Below, in pieces: positions 9,391 to 21,463 of a stretch of DNA of 64,000 bases. How positions within the stretch are numbered: the first letter of the stretch is position 1; each line of letters opens with the position of its first letter. The notes below the pieces were generated by a model that was given only the letters and a program-made list of their open reading frames with translations, was not told the origin of the DNA and ran no database searches. Source of the stretch: Dallia pectoralis (Eukaryota; Chordata; Actinopteri; Esociformes; Umbridae); the NCBI GenBank assembly GCA_029465975.1, contig CM055740.1:9480234-9544233 (forward strand), given 5' to 3'. The position numbers and the translations under genes are program-made.

Positions 9391-10846
9391 CTGTCAGGGA
9401 GAGCCAGACGAGGAGAAAGAGGGGAAAAAGGCAGTGGGTACAGAGTTAGAAAATGCCAGCGTGTCTCGCAAGGTTATCGTGACTCATTGCTCGTTGAGTC
9501 TGATCTTGGAACTTCCAACAGACCTCAGAACACCAGTCTAAAATGGAAAGTGTAATCAGCTATACACGCCAGACATCGAGACGAACAAAACATCCAGAGG
9601 TTTGTTGTGAATATCCAAATGTTACATTATGGTTTCCATATTGTCCTGTATCTCATGGTTCTCCCTTGTCTTCACTTATCTGACCCCATACTCGACTTTT
9701 CTCCGCACCCGGGGCCTTTGACAAAATATTTACGGTGAAATGTCTTTGCGAGCAACTGCAGCCGCTTTGAACTGCGACGTTTGTTCGCCCAGCTCTTAAA
9801 GACGCTTCATGATAGTGCTGGGTGACTGTTCTTGCTGACTGTGTTTGCTTAATAGCAAGGAAATCTGCAGCCACCCGACCTTAACCCCGTTATCTAGGAG
9901 CGAGGGCCACCGCCGCCAGAGACAGGAAGTCCACTGTACACACAAGCCAATCATGAAGAAACAGAGATACGCTGTTCTAGGTAGCGTACTTCCGACTCAG
10001 ACTGCAGTATTGTGGGAAGGCTTTTCATTCTTTCATCGCGAAACTCTTCAATCTAAAAGTACAATTTTCTGTGGCGGTTCAATGGAATGAGGTAGGACAC
10101 CGGCGCAACTATAGAGGCTTGGCAGTTGTGACGGTCTTCTGTTGTGTTCAGTCGCTGGAGCATAGATGTCCTTGGTCCTCATGCTGCTTGGTATCAGATG
10201 TGGAACATTTCGGTTGACCACAGAGGGTTTCCCATTAAACTCCCACAGGTCTAACTCAAACGGTCAACTGGGTGGAGATATGTCAAAATGGAGCAGGGTA
10301 AAGAGAGAACATGAGCCAATCCATTAGGTCAGCAGTAAAGGATAGGCACAAGGTCTGTTCAAATACTGTGTCTGATCCAAACGCTTTGCTAAGCAGAAAA
10401 TACTGCAATTTGTCCGATTAGCATATACGGGTTAGCAGAAACAGGTTAGCATAAACGGGCAAATTGCATTGTGAAGGGCACAGTGAATTGTCAGCTTGGT
10501 TCTATACTAATGTAAGATTCTGGCAAACGGTATGGGAACTTCTTAGTTTACTTTTTGAGACCTCACACCAAGAAGTATTTTACAGTTGAGGAACTTAATG
10601 AGGTGTATCCTGAAAATGGTCATGGCTGATATATATTAATGTATATATGTATATAGTATAATCAAGTACGCACAATAAAAGCTATTTGAACATGTACTGT
10701 GTGTGTACTACAAAACACTAAATGTATTACTGCAGGCACAACATACCTTATAGAGCTTACCTTATTAAGGCTAAACATCAGATAACCTTAGCTTAATCAC
10801 CTGCCTACACACATAGAAAACACCCAACCACTATTTTTTTACATCA
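9391..10846 (-). other. mical3 presumed intron 1, proximal part
   Basis: Unique-looking sequence upstream of the first coding exon. I recognise no exon or repeat apart from a short TA-rich tract near 10630-10660. Confidence 0.4.
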
Positions 10847-10854
10847 CCTGTGAC

Positions 10855-11177
10855 TAGGGATGCACCGATGCATCGGCTGAACATCGGTATCGGCCGATAT
10901 TTGCCTCGTTAACTGCCACCCAGACTACAGGTGACTCGGAGCCGGATCCGTCTCTAAACCGGCAAATCCGCGTTAGTACACCCGGGTGATCCGCGGACAG
11001 AAACCTCCGTGTGCTTATAGTTAGGGACCGTCAATAAAGTACAAGAGCCGAAAGACTTGTATGTTTCCGTGGCACAAAAGAAGGAATAAATAACAAAAAT
11101 AAAAAACATCGGCATCGGCCAAATTGTTATGTTAAACATCGGTATCGGTCCAGAATTTCCCAATCGGTGCATCCCTA
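10855..11177. mobile_element. Non-autonomous hAT element (MITE), 323 bp, intact ends
   Basis: Terminal inverted repeats TAGGGATGCACCGAT and ATCGGTGCATCCCTA are perfect over 15 bp. Subterminal ATCGGTATCGG motifs occur at both ends. A perfect 8-bp target duplication, CCTGTGAC, lies at 10847-10854 and 11178-11185. Eight-bp duplications and this terminus are typical of the hAT superfamily. No transposase reading frame. Confidence 0.93.
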
Positions 11178-11234
11178 CCTGTGACCAACTAGCTTGTGAA
11201 AACACTGTCCCAGACTCCAGGAGATATCTGACAG

Positions 11235-11730
11235 AGGGTAGGACGGTTACAAGGATACAGGGTTACAGGACGGCTACAGGACGGTTACAGGGCTGTTACA
11301 GGGCTACAGGACGGTTACAGAGCTACAGGGTTACAGGACGGTTACAGGGCTACAGGACGGTTACAGGGCTACAGGACGGTTACAGGGCGGTTACAGGGTT
11401 ACAGGGCGGTTACAGGGTTACAGGGCTACAGGACGGTTACAGAGATACAGGACTTTTACAAGGCTACAAAGGTATGGTTACAGGGCCACAGAGTAACAGG
11501 ACGGTTGAAAGGCTAAAGGTTACAGGATGGTTACAGGACTACAGGACAGTAACAGGGCTACAGGACGGTTACAGGGCTACAGGATTACAGGACAGTTACA
11601 GGGCTACAGGACAGTTACAGGGCTACAGGACAGTTACAGGGATACAGGACAGTTACAGGGATACAGGACAGTTACAGGGCTACAGAGTTACAGGGCGGTT
11701 ACAAGGCTACAGGGTTACAGGGCTCATCTC
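11235..11730. repeat. GGTTACAGG-type minisatellite
   Basis: Irregular array of GGTTACAGG, GGCTACAGGAC and related 9-10-bp half-units combined into about 19-bp units. It is degenerate in the middle near 11450-11520 and most regular at 11600-11680. Confidence 0.93.
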
Positions 11731-11739
11731 ACTAGTGTT

Positions 11740-12040
11740 TTAAACCCTGCCAACTTCATTACACTTTTAAACTAACTAGGCTCTGCATTTGGCTAGCCTG
11801 CTAATAGTGCAGCGCTAGCAGAGGTGGTCTCTCGTCCCATTGGCCCCCGCATCCTTTCCTCAAAACCAAAAGCATGTTTTCACTCATTAAACACCTCTAT
11901 GGGCTCATTCAGAAGGCCGCCTGCACCTGGCGACAGCTGGGAGTTCAGTCTGTGAAAGATTACGTCTGTGAAAGATTACATCTGTGCTAGTGTACGTCAG
12001 ACAACGTTTAAACAAGCTTTGGGTTTCTTTACACCGGAAT
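11740..12040. other. Unique intron sequence
   Basis: No exon or repeat recognised apart from a short local duplication (GTGAAAGATTAC) near 11952-11980. Confidence 0.4.
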
Positions 12041-12044
12041 GTGC

Positions 12045-12176
12045 TGGAACCCCGACACCTAAGTCGGTAGAGCATGGCACTCGCTATGCCAGGGATGTGG
12101 GTTCAAATCCCACGAAGGCCAGTATGAACATGTGTGTGTACAAACGGTCATACGATCATGTGTTCTGGATAATGAC
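12045..12176 (+). mobile_element. Diverged tRNA-derived SINE
   Basis: A polymerase III A-box-like TCGGTAGAGCATGG at 12064-12077 and a B box GGTTCAAATCC at 12100-12110 are correctly spaced. They are followed by GGCCAGTATGAA and TTCTGGATAA. The order matches a SINE common in salmonids and pikes (tRNA head, GGCCAGTATGAA, CTCTGGATAAGAG tail) as I remember it. The tail is decayed, so this copy is old. Confidence 0.75.
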
Positions 12177-12179
12177 ACA

Positions 12180-14040
12180 AGTGCAAGTTTAAATAGGAGA
12201 GAAGTTTTTTAACTGGTCACTAGGGTATATGGGCGGCTCTCTGTTAGGAGTGGGTGTACTTGTCTACACAGTGTTGTTTTGAGCCCAACCCATGCACCTC
12301 TGCTCACGCATCGAACAACGGCTAGGAGATTTAGACCAAAAATAAAGAGACGAAAATAGAAAAACAATTGTTTATAGTCCTAAGTATACACTCCCAGTAG
12401 TGGGTAACATCTGTTTACGTAAAAACAAAAACTGCAATTATCTCCAAGGTTTCGAAATATATTATTCTCATGGTGGTTTTCATTCATAACCATTGTTTGC
12501 ATGGCTTTTCAATTACAGTCATTGCCCAATTCAGAATGAGACTTTAAACGGCACAGGACAGTCCCTCCAGTTTCAGGGAACACGTTTCCCAGAATCCATG
12601 TGGACAAAATCGCTCAGCCTCCTTATTTTCTCTGGCGCTAAAATATCACTTTTTTCAGGATGACTGAAATTGTACCAAGTCTGAAAGACAAACTCAAGTG
12701 CTCTCTCTGTGGTCGATTCAACGTTGACAAAACGCTAAGACCGACCGAAAGAAAAAAATAACACATCCTGAAAGGATCCCGAACCCAAACCGCTAGGTTC
12801 TATTTTCAAGCAGGAGACAAACCATGTTAGCTCGTGAGAGGAGCAAGTAGCAATTTCACCGAGCCAGAAGTGACTGAAAGTCTGGGAAGGGGAGGAGTTA
12901 TTTGCCAGGGTGTTTAAAACAGACAGTCAACACAGGAAGTGCCATGTCACCGGAGTTCTGTGTCCTAGTGTGCTTCCAGCTCAGAGTGTCAGACCGGCCA
13001 TGCTCAGTCACTTCCAGATGAGTGAAGACACCAGTTAGATACGCTACAGCTAATTAGAGACACATAATATCCGCTCAATAGGTCAATAAAACTCAGCACA
13101 TTAAATACAACGTTTCAGTGTTATGGTAACTGGTTACCCACGGCAGCGTTGACCTATTGGACTGGGCATTAACATTAGCTCATCATGGCTAGTGTAGAGC
13201 TACAAGTCAAAGGGACAAATGGTGGAAGGATAGGTTTCAGATATGGCTTTGCAAACAAGTTCCGTTTTAAAAACTGAAGCTTTTAAATTATGATGTTCAC
13301 TCTGCAGGTTAAGTCAGAAGCTGTGAATGAAAATCACAGAGCAGTGTTTTATGGGTAAGAAAGCTCAATATAGTGCCCACTGATTTACATTATTATCTGC
13401 CTCACCAAGCAAATACACGCACACGCGCGCACACATGCACACGCGCCTTGCAGGTTTGATACATTTCTTTACAGCTTTTATATTTACGTTATCAGATAGT
13501 ATGCAAAGTCCAACATGTGGTGTCAGATCCAAGGGAACCAAGTACTAATTGTCTGTATTGTCTTTGGGTGAATCAACCAAAAGCAATTTCATGGGAATGA
13601 TTCTGGCAGTCACCTGGTGTGCCCCTAATGTCATCTGTTATCTTTTCAGACATAACTTTGCATTTAATTCACCCATTGTCACATTGAGGATGGCCGTTCT
13701 GCCTTCCAATAAATTGCAATACATTTCTTAGCAGCCACAAATCAAAGGTTATAATTTATTTTCAAACAAATCTCCAGCATATACTTATACTAAATGACTA
13801 TTTATAACACTACCACCTCCATGATGATAAAGGGAGAACTCGCTGGAGGAGGGGAGGCAACCCCGCCCATTTCTATGCTCACAGGAGGGCGGGGCTTCAA
13901 AAATATTAATAATAATGATAATTGATCTTTCCATACATGCAGATAAACACCTAAACATTAACCCAAATAGGGGAGAGAGGAGAAAGGTCGAACAAGCAGG
14001 GAACAACTCAAAGGATGTAACAAAATAACCATACTCTTCT
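12180..14040. other. Intron 1 unique sequence
   Basis: No coding exon, and no repeat apart from a short alternating CACG tract near 13415-13445. Confidence 0.4.
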
Positions 14041-14047
14041 CTGTCTA

Positions 14048-14205
14048 CCACACGCCAGCCTACCCGCACGCGCCAGCCTACCCGCCCGCGCCAGCCTACC
14101 CGCACGCGCCAGCCTACCCGCACGCGCCAGCCTACCCGCACGCGCCAGCCTACCCGCACGCGCCAGCCTACCACACGCGCCAGCCTACCACACGCTAGTC
14201 TACCT
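14048..14205. repeat. 18-bp minisatellite, about 8 copies
   Basis: Repeats of CGCACGCGCCAGCCTACC with C/A variants. The unit is CpG-rich and unlike its AT-rich flanks. Confidence 0.95.
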
Positions 14206-14209
14206 GCTG

Positions 14210-17200
14210 CATAAGCTAAGGGGTCCACCCGCTCGCATGTAACCTAGGGTGTTTAACAGTGGTTATCTACAGGCGTCTGTAAACCCTAAGGTGTCTTACC
14301 TGACCCTCCTCCTATAGGAAGTAAACACGACCAAATAGCACAACAGAAGATTGAGTATGGTGGGACCAGCTACAACACACACACACACAAGATATCCAGC
14401 AACCAAATCTCAAGGGGTGTGAAGACTTTTGCTATCCAGCTTATGTGCAGCTAGGCTAGAAGAGAAAAATACAGAACTAAGAACCACAGAATTAGCATGT
14501 GTCTGGTTTTGATTATATCATATTGACTGCCCAAAATCCCTTTTTATACAAGCTTCTAGATATTTAAATATTTTACTGCATTTGCATACTTATTTGCAAT
14601 AGCACAGTGGTTGGCAGTGTATCTCCAGTTATTCGTTGGATTACATCCCTACTACGGGCAATCTAAAAACCTGAGGCAAACAAAGCACTCAACGGGGCTG
14701 ATTTTATTGTAGCTAACGCCCAGTCATGTCAAACGTGGAACAGTAGAGTTGGAGAGTAGAAGTCCTCAGAGAAGCAACATGCATTTTTTATCAGAAACAC
14801 TTACGGTCACAGGCTGATTCTCGATACTCCTCAAACCAATAGCAAAAACATTACAACACAGGCTCTTCATTTTCATCATTTGGAACATGTGGAAAGGATT
14901 CCTGTAAGCTCCACTCATCTCACTCCATTAAAACTTATGCTTGCTAGGTTGGATGTCCACACAGCAACAGAAGCTAGAACACCTGCATACTGTAACACAG
15001 TCCAAACATAACTGCCTCTGAAGTAGTTGTGAATGTGAAAATGCAGCACTCTACACTTGGCCGTTTCAGATTTTACAAAGCCAATGTTCAGACATAAGAA
15101 ATACGGCCAACAATCAGACATCTGGCGGCTGAAGAACCAGAAACTGCACTGTGATGTTGAGTGAACGTTGTGTTCCCACTGGTGTGACATTCCATGTTGC
15201 TTTGGGGAGAATTGAGTTTCGGGATGTCGAAATCCTATCTGAATTTGTGGTTGTCAGCCCACAGCTAAACGTGTCATCTGCAGTCATTAATAGGCATTCA
15301 TAAGCCAGAGGTTTTGAAAGCAGCTGTTGACAACAAACATCTCGGTTGCCAAATTTCTAGAAGATTAAGAACTCAATGACAAGAAAATGTTCAATCCTGG
15401 CTCAAGTGTGAACACATTTCCTAAATGACAAACATTGACAAAGGAACAATGTATTTTCTGATTTATTTCAACTCAAAGGTCTTATAACACACATGCTTAG
15501 CCTAAAATAAGTGATCACAACAAAGTATTATAATGGCTGGTCCTTCAACAAGTCCACAGATAACACAGTTCCAGTGTGCGTAAGCACTAATCTGGAATGA
15601 CACAGTGCATGGCCACAAGCATGTGGACACATATACATTAATCCCTCTGTGTGGGCGGAGCTGTGTGAAGCTCAGAAGGTAAACAACCAGAGTATCCAAA
15701 GGCGTGGCCAGAACAGAAAGCACACAACAGATAAAGATGGCCAGAGAAACCTGTGTTCCAGGCAAACTGCCAAAGAGCACTGGCCTCCCCAAAAATGATT
15801 TTGAGATGGCCCAGCACTGAAGAAAAGCTGTTGGGAAAGACTTTGTGAAGCCAGGAGAAGACTAAATAACGTGTCAGGATAAAACGAAATTCAGTCTGAG
15901 CGAACATTGGAACGCCGTTCTTGACATGTCATTAATGAGATGGCTTCACAGAAAGTGTAGACGAAGACAACCCCGGCTACGGACGGCCCCTTTTCATAAA
16001 TCAAGGGGGAAAATCTCCTCTCAGCACTTTAGCAAAGGAGCAGTTAAGTGTTGATCTTCCCATGAAAAGGCTCCATGCCAACATCAGGTCAGGCCAACTT
16101 AGCCAAGACGAACAAAAGTGAGAGAGAAAACTGGCAGAGCCTGTGAATTGTTCTCCTGCTTCCCATTGGTCAGCATAAGGGTAGCATGCAATCTGTGCGG
16201 CCTACTCTACCCCACACGGCAACAAACTGAGCCATAGGAAGAGAGGCTTTCCTGTGTGAATTGGGGCCGCGCTGCTGTCCGTTAATTCGATGGAAGGGTA
16301 ACCAAACCCCCGCACGGAGCCAGTAAAAAAGCGGATAGCTTTAGCCGAGAGCATGAAAACAAAATCCTCCTGAATCAACCTTTAATCCCAAACTGACCCC
16401 AGGGGTTGCAGGTGCTGGTTACATTAACGCTTGGTCAGACGGTCGAGTTCATGTGTTTCTGCTGCGGAGAATGAAATTGTACAGCGATTTAATCTGCATT
16501 AAACACGTAATCCGGATATAAGTAAAATATCTTTGACATCATAAGTGGGGCCTTGCTGCTTGATAGCTGCTAGTGGTCAGGAGGACGTAGAAAACTATTA
16601 GAATAGACAAAACTATTATCTTAAAGAAAGCATGATAAAATATTGCATGGACTGGCCTACTCCTGTTACCATCTCTACGCCTGCCTGGACCTGCCATTCT
16701 AGACTACTGTCGCTAAGGAAGTCAGGATCAGGAGGCGCGTGTGTGTGTGTGTGTGTGGACTAGACTAGAGGAACTGCATCAGTGCCTCCTGGCCGTGTGC
16801 TTTTGATGTGCTCCAGGGTCAGATGGGGCCGGGAGTCCCCTGGGGAAGGTTATCTCTGACAGACAACATGGTGGGTCACCCACACAACCCTGAGAGGGAA
16901 AGAGGGACGGGCCATCAAAAGGAACAGTCTGCCATTCTGCCAAGCAGGGTAAGTTCTGTTCACTTGTTCCAGTCTGTCTTGTTCCAATCTCTAGCTAAAG
17001 ATGCTGGGACTCAGATGGACTTTATAAAGGAGGACAGCAAATGTGAAATATGATGATGGATCTTAAAGCAGGATAACTAGAATAGAGGGTTTTAAGATGG
17101 GGAGATGTGTGGTGTGAGTAATTGTTACAGTACTACGTACTGAGCACAGAAATGGGTTGTCTTGCAACAAAGAGGACAAACTGAAAACTGTTAACAGAAA

Positions 17201-18060
17201 AGGTATGTGAAATGTAGCTTTTGCCCAGAGCTAAAAGGCTACACGAGCTGGTCACTACACCGCAGAGTGTCATTGATCCTGGAGTCTGCAGGGAAATGAC
17301 GCATTATGTCATGTAGCCTCGTATTTAGAGTTTGTATTGGAACACACACACACGAGACAGGACATGCTGTGTGTCAGTCCACCCGCATTTCAACGGTGTA
17401 CAATCCCAAATGCCCATTCTACCAGGTTAGAGAAGTTTATCAAGTTTCCATCTCCACACGTGTTGTTGACCCAAAACAGGGCAAATTGAAATTATAGTAC
17501 TATGTCCAGTAGGCATATTTTACACTCTGCAGCTCAATTCTATTAGTTATATCAACGGTTCAGTTGACAGAGAATGTATTCTCACTTACTGAAACAACCT
17601 GAAAACGTTCAACGATCCAGGATCCTATTCAGAAAAGTACCTGTATGTCTAGTTAGTTTTCTAGTTGTCTAGAAAAAACATCTAGTTCACTTATAACTAA
17701 GAAATTCTTGTTACACCGACCCGGACCGGACCCTCAAAGCAAAAACACTGATGTCTGCTGAATCAGAACAGTTTTATGATTACACTTAGGTCAGGCTTTT
17801 AACCAAACATTTACAGGTACGGTTTTCACAACATTCTTACATTCTTACGTATGCTTTAGTATGTTTGTGGCGACTTAATAAGCTGACATACAAGCATTAC
17901 GCACACCAACTGCCTTTTTTGCTAACTAATTAAAAAACACGTAACCAATGAATCACAGAGTATTGCTCTCAATTGGATAAGCACAATTTCTATCCAGAAC
18001 ATCATAACTCATTGCCTTTATGCTATTCTGGTAGTGGATAAGACTACGTTGGTGTTTCGT
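14210..18060. other. Intron 1 unique sequence
   Basis: Long stretch without a supportable exon. A small GT tract occurs at 16739-16757. Several short open frames look random and lack splice-site or homology support. Confidence 0.4.
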
Positions 18061-18069
18061 GACGTGATT

Positions 18070-18803
18070 CATTACTACTGCCGGTTTTATATAATGCTTG
18101 TTGGTTTCACTGTACTCGTGTGCCGGTTTTATATAATGCTTGTTGGTTTCACTGTACTCGTGTGCCGGTTTTATATAATGCTTGTTGGTTTCACTGTACT
18201 CGTGTGCCGGTTTTATATAATGCTTGTTGGGTTCACTGTACTCGTGTGCCGGTTATATATAATGCTTGTTGGTTTCACTGTACTCGTGTGCCGGTTTTAT
18301 ATAATGCTTGTTGGTTTCACTGTACTCGTGTGCCGGTTTTATATAATGCTTGTTGGGTTCACTGTACTCGTGTGCCGGTTTTATATAATGCTTGTTGGGT
18401 TCACTGTACTCGTGTGCCTGTTTTATATAATGCTTGTTGGGTTCACTGTACTCGTGTGCCGGTTTTATATAATGCTTGTTGGTTTCACTGTACTCGTGTG
18501 CCGGTTTTATATAATGCTTGTTGGTTTCACTGTACTCGTGTGCCGGTTATATATAATGCTTGTTGGTTTCACTGTACTCGTGTGCCGGTTTTATATAATG
18601 CATGTTGGGTTCACTGTACTCGTGTGCCGGTTTTATATAATGCTTGTTGGTTTCACTGTACTCGTGTGCCGGTTTTATATAATGCTTGTTGGTTTCACTG
18701 TACTCGTGTGCCGGTTTCATATAATGCTTGTTGGTTTCACTGTACTCGTGTGCCGGTTTTATATAATGCTTGTTGGTTTCACTGTACTCGTGTGCCGGTT
18801 TTA
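18070..18803. repeat. 42-bp minisatellite, about 17.5 copies
   Basis: Unit begins TGCCGGTTTTATATAATGCT and ends TTTCACTGTACTCGTG, with few substitutions (GGTTTC/GGGTTC, TTTTAT/TTATAT). The 42-bp period keeps two frames open for 256 codons, which is an artefact. The array ends 27 bp before the acceptor of a relic plus-strand exon at 18831. Confidence 0.97.
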
Positions 18804-18830
18804 AATAGTTTGTTTTCTTTTATTCAACAG

Positions 18831-19860
18831 TATGATGTTAAAAACAGAAACATATTGATGCTGGAACCTGAGGCTCAAACTAACAAGTGAGTTATCCACG
18901 CGCGTCACTGCATGTCCTGTGGTAAAAATTGTAAGGACTTTAACTCACTTATTCTGTGCATTTATATTCACAATGTTTCCCTGTCAACTACATATTCATA
19001 CACCAGGCACATGCGAATCCACAGAAACATTCCAAGTTGCACTTACACCAAATGTGCAGCTTTTAAAACGCACCAATTAAGACACCATGTAGAATAAATC
19101 CCTGTTGTTGATCCTAGATTGTGTCGTGCTGATCTAAGTTTAGTATGCCATGTGGATTTCTGCAGTGTTTGGTGTAATGATGTGAAGAGTTTGTTCTTTA
19201 ATTTGAAAATCCATATTACTGAAGACACAGCAGTTACTTGTCCATTCAGGCAATGCAACAAAGAGATACTCTTTTATCTTTCAAGCAGATGTAAGTTAGA
19301 CCAATACATTTTTCCAATGAAACATACTTCCACCATTAATTTTACATTTAGGCTTCGGTATATATAGCAGGGGTCCTTTGGTGAAATCCTGTGAGTTTCT
19401 GTAGTCCCATGTCTGCTTAATGCTCAAGTCTGAAACTATGTATTTGTGCCTTTCTTTGATCTATTTAAATATTGTTTGGTTTCAGGTGAAGCTGAGCAGT
19501 GGATGGTCAGAATAGAATAACAGGTGGCTGGTAAACATCATTCACCACTGTCTTTGCAAGTTACTTCAACATCGAATATGAAGAGGCTGCGTGTACACTT
19601 GAGTTCATCCAAAGGTAAGAGGGGCAAATGTCTGCTGTGTCTTTGGCTATTGTGATTGCTGTGATCAGTAGCTCTTTAGGTTGGTCCACAAAAACATCCT
19701 CATCTATTGTGGGCACAAGGTGCACTGCTATTGCTGATTGGTGCTTGTTTCTTTGTGTCTTTCAGGCAATTCATTGACATAAATCCTGAGCATGGATCCA
19801 AAGCCAGCAGCAAAAAAGTGGCATCCAGCAAGACTAGAAGACCAATCCAGAAGAAGCAGG
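18831..19860 (+). pseudogene. Broken copy of a multi-copy teleost C2H2 gene (EYEE..LEFIQR.INPE.GTK type)
   Basis: Pieces of a plus-strand multi-exon gene. A 56-bp exon-like block lies at 18831-18886 between a perfect acceptor (TTTTATTCAACAG) and GTGAGT. C2H2-like remnants at 18911-19310 include C-x-KNC, HMRIHRN and TCPFRQCNKE, but stop codons interrupt them. SYFNIEYEEAACTLEFIQ at about 19559-19612 is followed by GTAAGA. QFIDINPEHGSKASSKKVAS and then SKTRRPIQKKQ follow the acceptor TGTCTTTCAG at about 19766-19858. The last two join in frame. I remember near-identical wording (LEFIQR, INPERGTK, TGKxVQKK) in a large family of uncharacterised fish proteins. Function unknown; this copy looks dead. 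Confidence 0.55.
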
Positions 19861-20084
19861 TTGGACTAATTGATGAGTGCATACACACATTGTGTATTTT
19901 TTTTTTCAAACAGGCCAATAAATCTGTTATATCATGACATCTTTTTGACAACAATTGTACAAAATAAACAAGTAATTTTGATGATATTCTTGGTTATGTT
20001 TTTCTTTCCTGATTATTAAGTGATGATGTTCTTGTAAAATTCTCAATCTTATTCTTTGATGCAATTGATTTTGTAAGATTCCAC

Positions 20085-20530
20085 CAGTAGTGATTGCCAG
20101 GAACACATCTGCCAGTAATTTGCTGTAAATCCAGTTATGAACAGTATGCTGTTTTATTACAGTAAAAGTCTGTTAGTTCTAATTGCAGCAAAAGCTGTAA
20201 AAATTACAGTAACTGCCAGGGAACACAGCTGCCAGTAATATACTGTAAAATCAAATAAATACAGTAAGAGCTTGTATTTATTTATTACAGTAAAGGTCTG
20301 TAAATTCTAATTACAGCAAGAGCTGTAAAAATTACAGTAACTGCCAGGGAACACAGCTGCCAGTAATATACTGTAAATTCAAATAAATACAGTAAGAGCT
20401 TGTATTTATTTAATACAGTAAAGGTCTGTAAATTCTAATTACAGCAAGAGCTGTAAAAATTACAGTAACTGCCAGGGAACACAGCTGCCAGTAATTTACT
20501 GTAAAATTTACAGTGAAATTTTTTACAGTG
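20085..20530. repeat. About 127-bp tandem repeat, 3 copies, TTACAGTAA-rich
   Basis: Three tandem copies containing TTACAGTAACTGCCAGGGAA, CACAGCTGCCAGTAAT and TTTATTACAGTAAAGGTCTG. The right end TTTTTTACAGTG matches CACTG-type ends seen on many fish DNA transposons, so this is probably a MITE expanded internally. Confidence 0.8.
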
Positions 20531-20539
20531 TACTGACAC

Positions 20540-21455
20540 ATTAACTCAGCAGTTGGCTGGTTTTACAAGGTGTGTCTACGGGCCAAGGGAGAGAGAGAGA
20601 GAGTTGAATCAACACTCTTGGAATAACGTCCGACACTGACCTCATTTTGAACACTGCGCAGATTTGAAATAGAAAGATGGCAGATTACTCAATAAAATTC
20701 CAGATGAAGCCGTTACAAAACAACTTCAACCCGAGCAGCCGGTCTACAAGCATCGGAGAGGGCATCCGAGCAGATGAATTGCCTTTTAAGGCAAACCAAA
20801 CACACTAAACCACGTTTCCAAGTCCACTGTGTTGGTTGGGGGGGGGTAAACTGGCAACAGACATTGAAGGGCATTCATGAGGGGTCAAGTCAACATACTT
20901 TTTAGTGAAAGTATGACAGTCACTCCCGGCTGTTCACTTTCTCCACTGCTGGAGTTCACTTTACACACTTCCTTTTTCGCTCATCTACCTGGTGTTTCTG
21001 ACCATATCCCTGGCAGTCACTTCCTATCCCCACAGAGGTTAAAGAAACACAACACCTGGCCTAGAGCCAATGAGTGCTGCTGGATTTCTGTTCAATCTGG
21101 TATTACATATATTCTCCTGGAGTCGTAGCTCATGAGGGCATATAGGGCTAGCACGTATAGTAGCCTTCTACTGGTCTGAGGCTTGGAGATGACAATTAGC
21201 AAAACGTTTTGCAGGAGAAATGACTAGTGCCTGGCACACTAGACTACTGCTGCTGCCTCTTTAATCCAATCAGCTGGAGGCTCTGCTGAATCAGTCTGCA
21301 GACTAGCCTCACTGCTCGTCTCTAGAAAAGAGACTGGCGATCTACAGCAGCAGAAACCAAAAGGCTTATAAATTGGCTAGGTCAGCAACTACAGAAGCAT
21401 CTACATTACAAAGGCAGGCCCGAAATAGTTACTCCTATACTAGAACGTCAGTGCA
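20540..21455. other. Intron 1 unique sequence
   Basis: No exon recognised. A short GA tract lies at 20589-20602. Confidence 0.4.
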
Positions 21456-21463
21456 CTTAGAGG

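Noticed and set aside
12045..12130. Functional tRNA gene
   Set aside because: A and B boxes are present, but the acceptor stem does not pair properly and a SINE-type tail follows; better explained as an old SINE.
18034..18890. Two 256-codon frames
   Set aside because: Product of the 42-bp array. Only the last 56 bp (18831-18886) looks exon-like.
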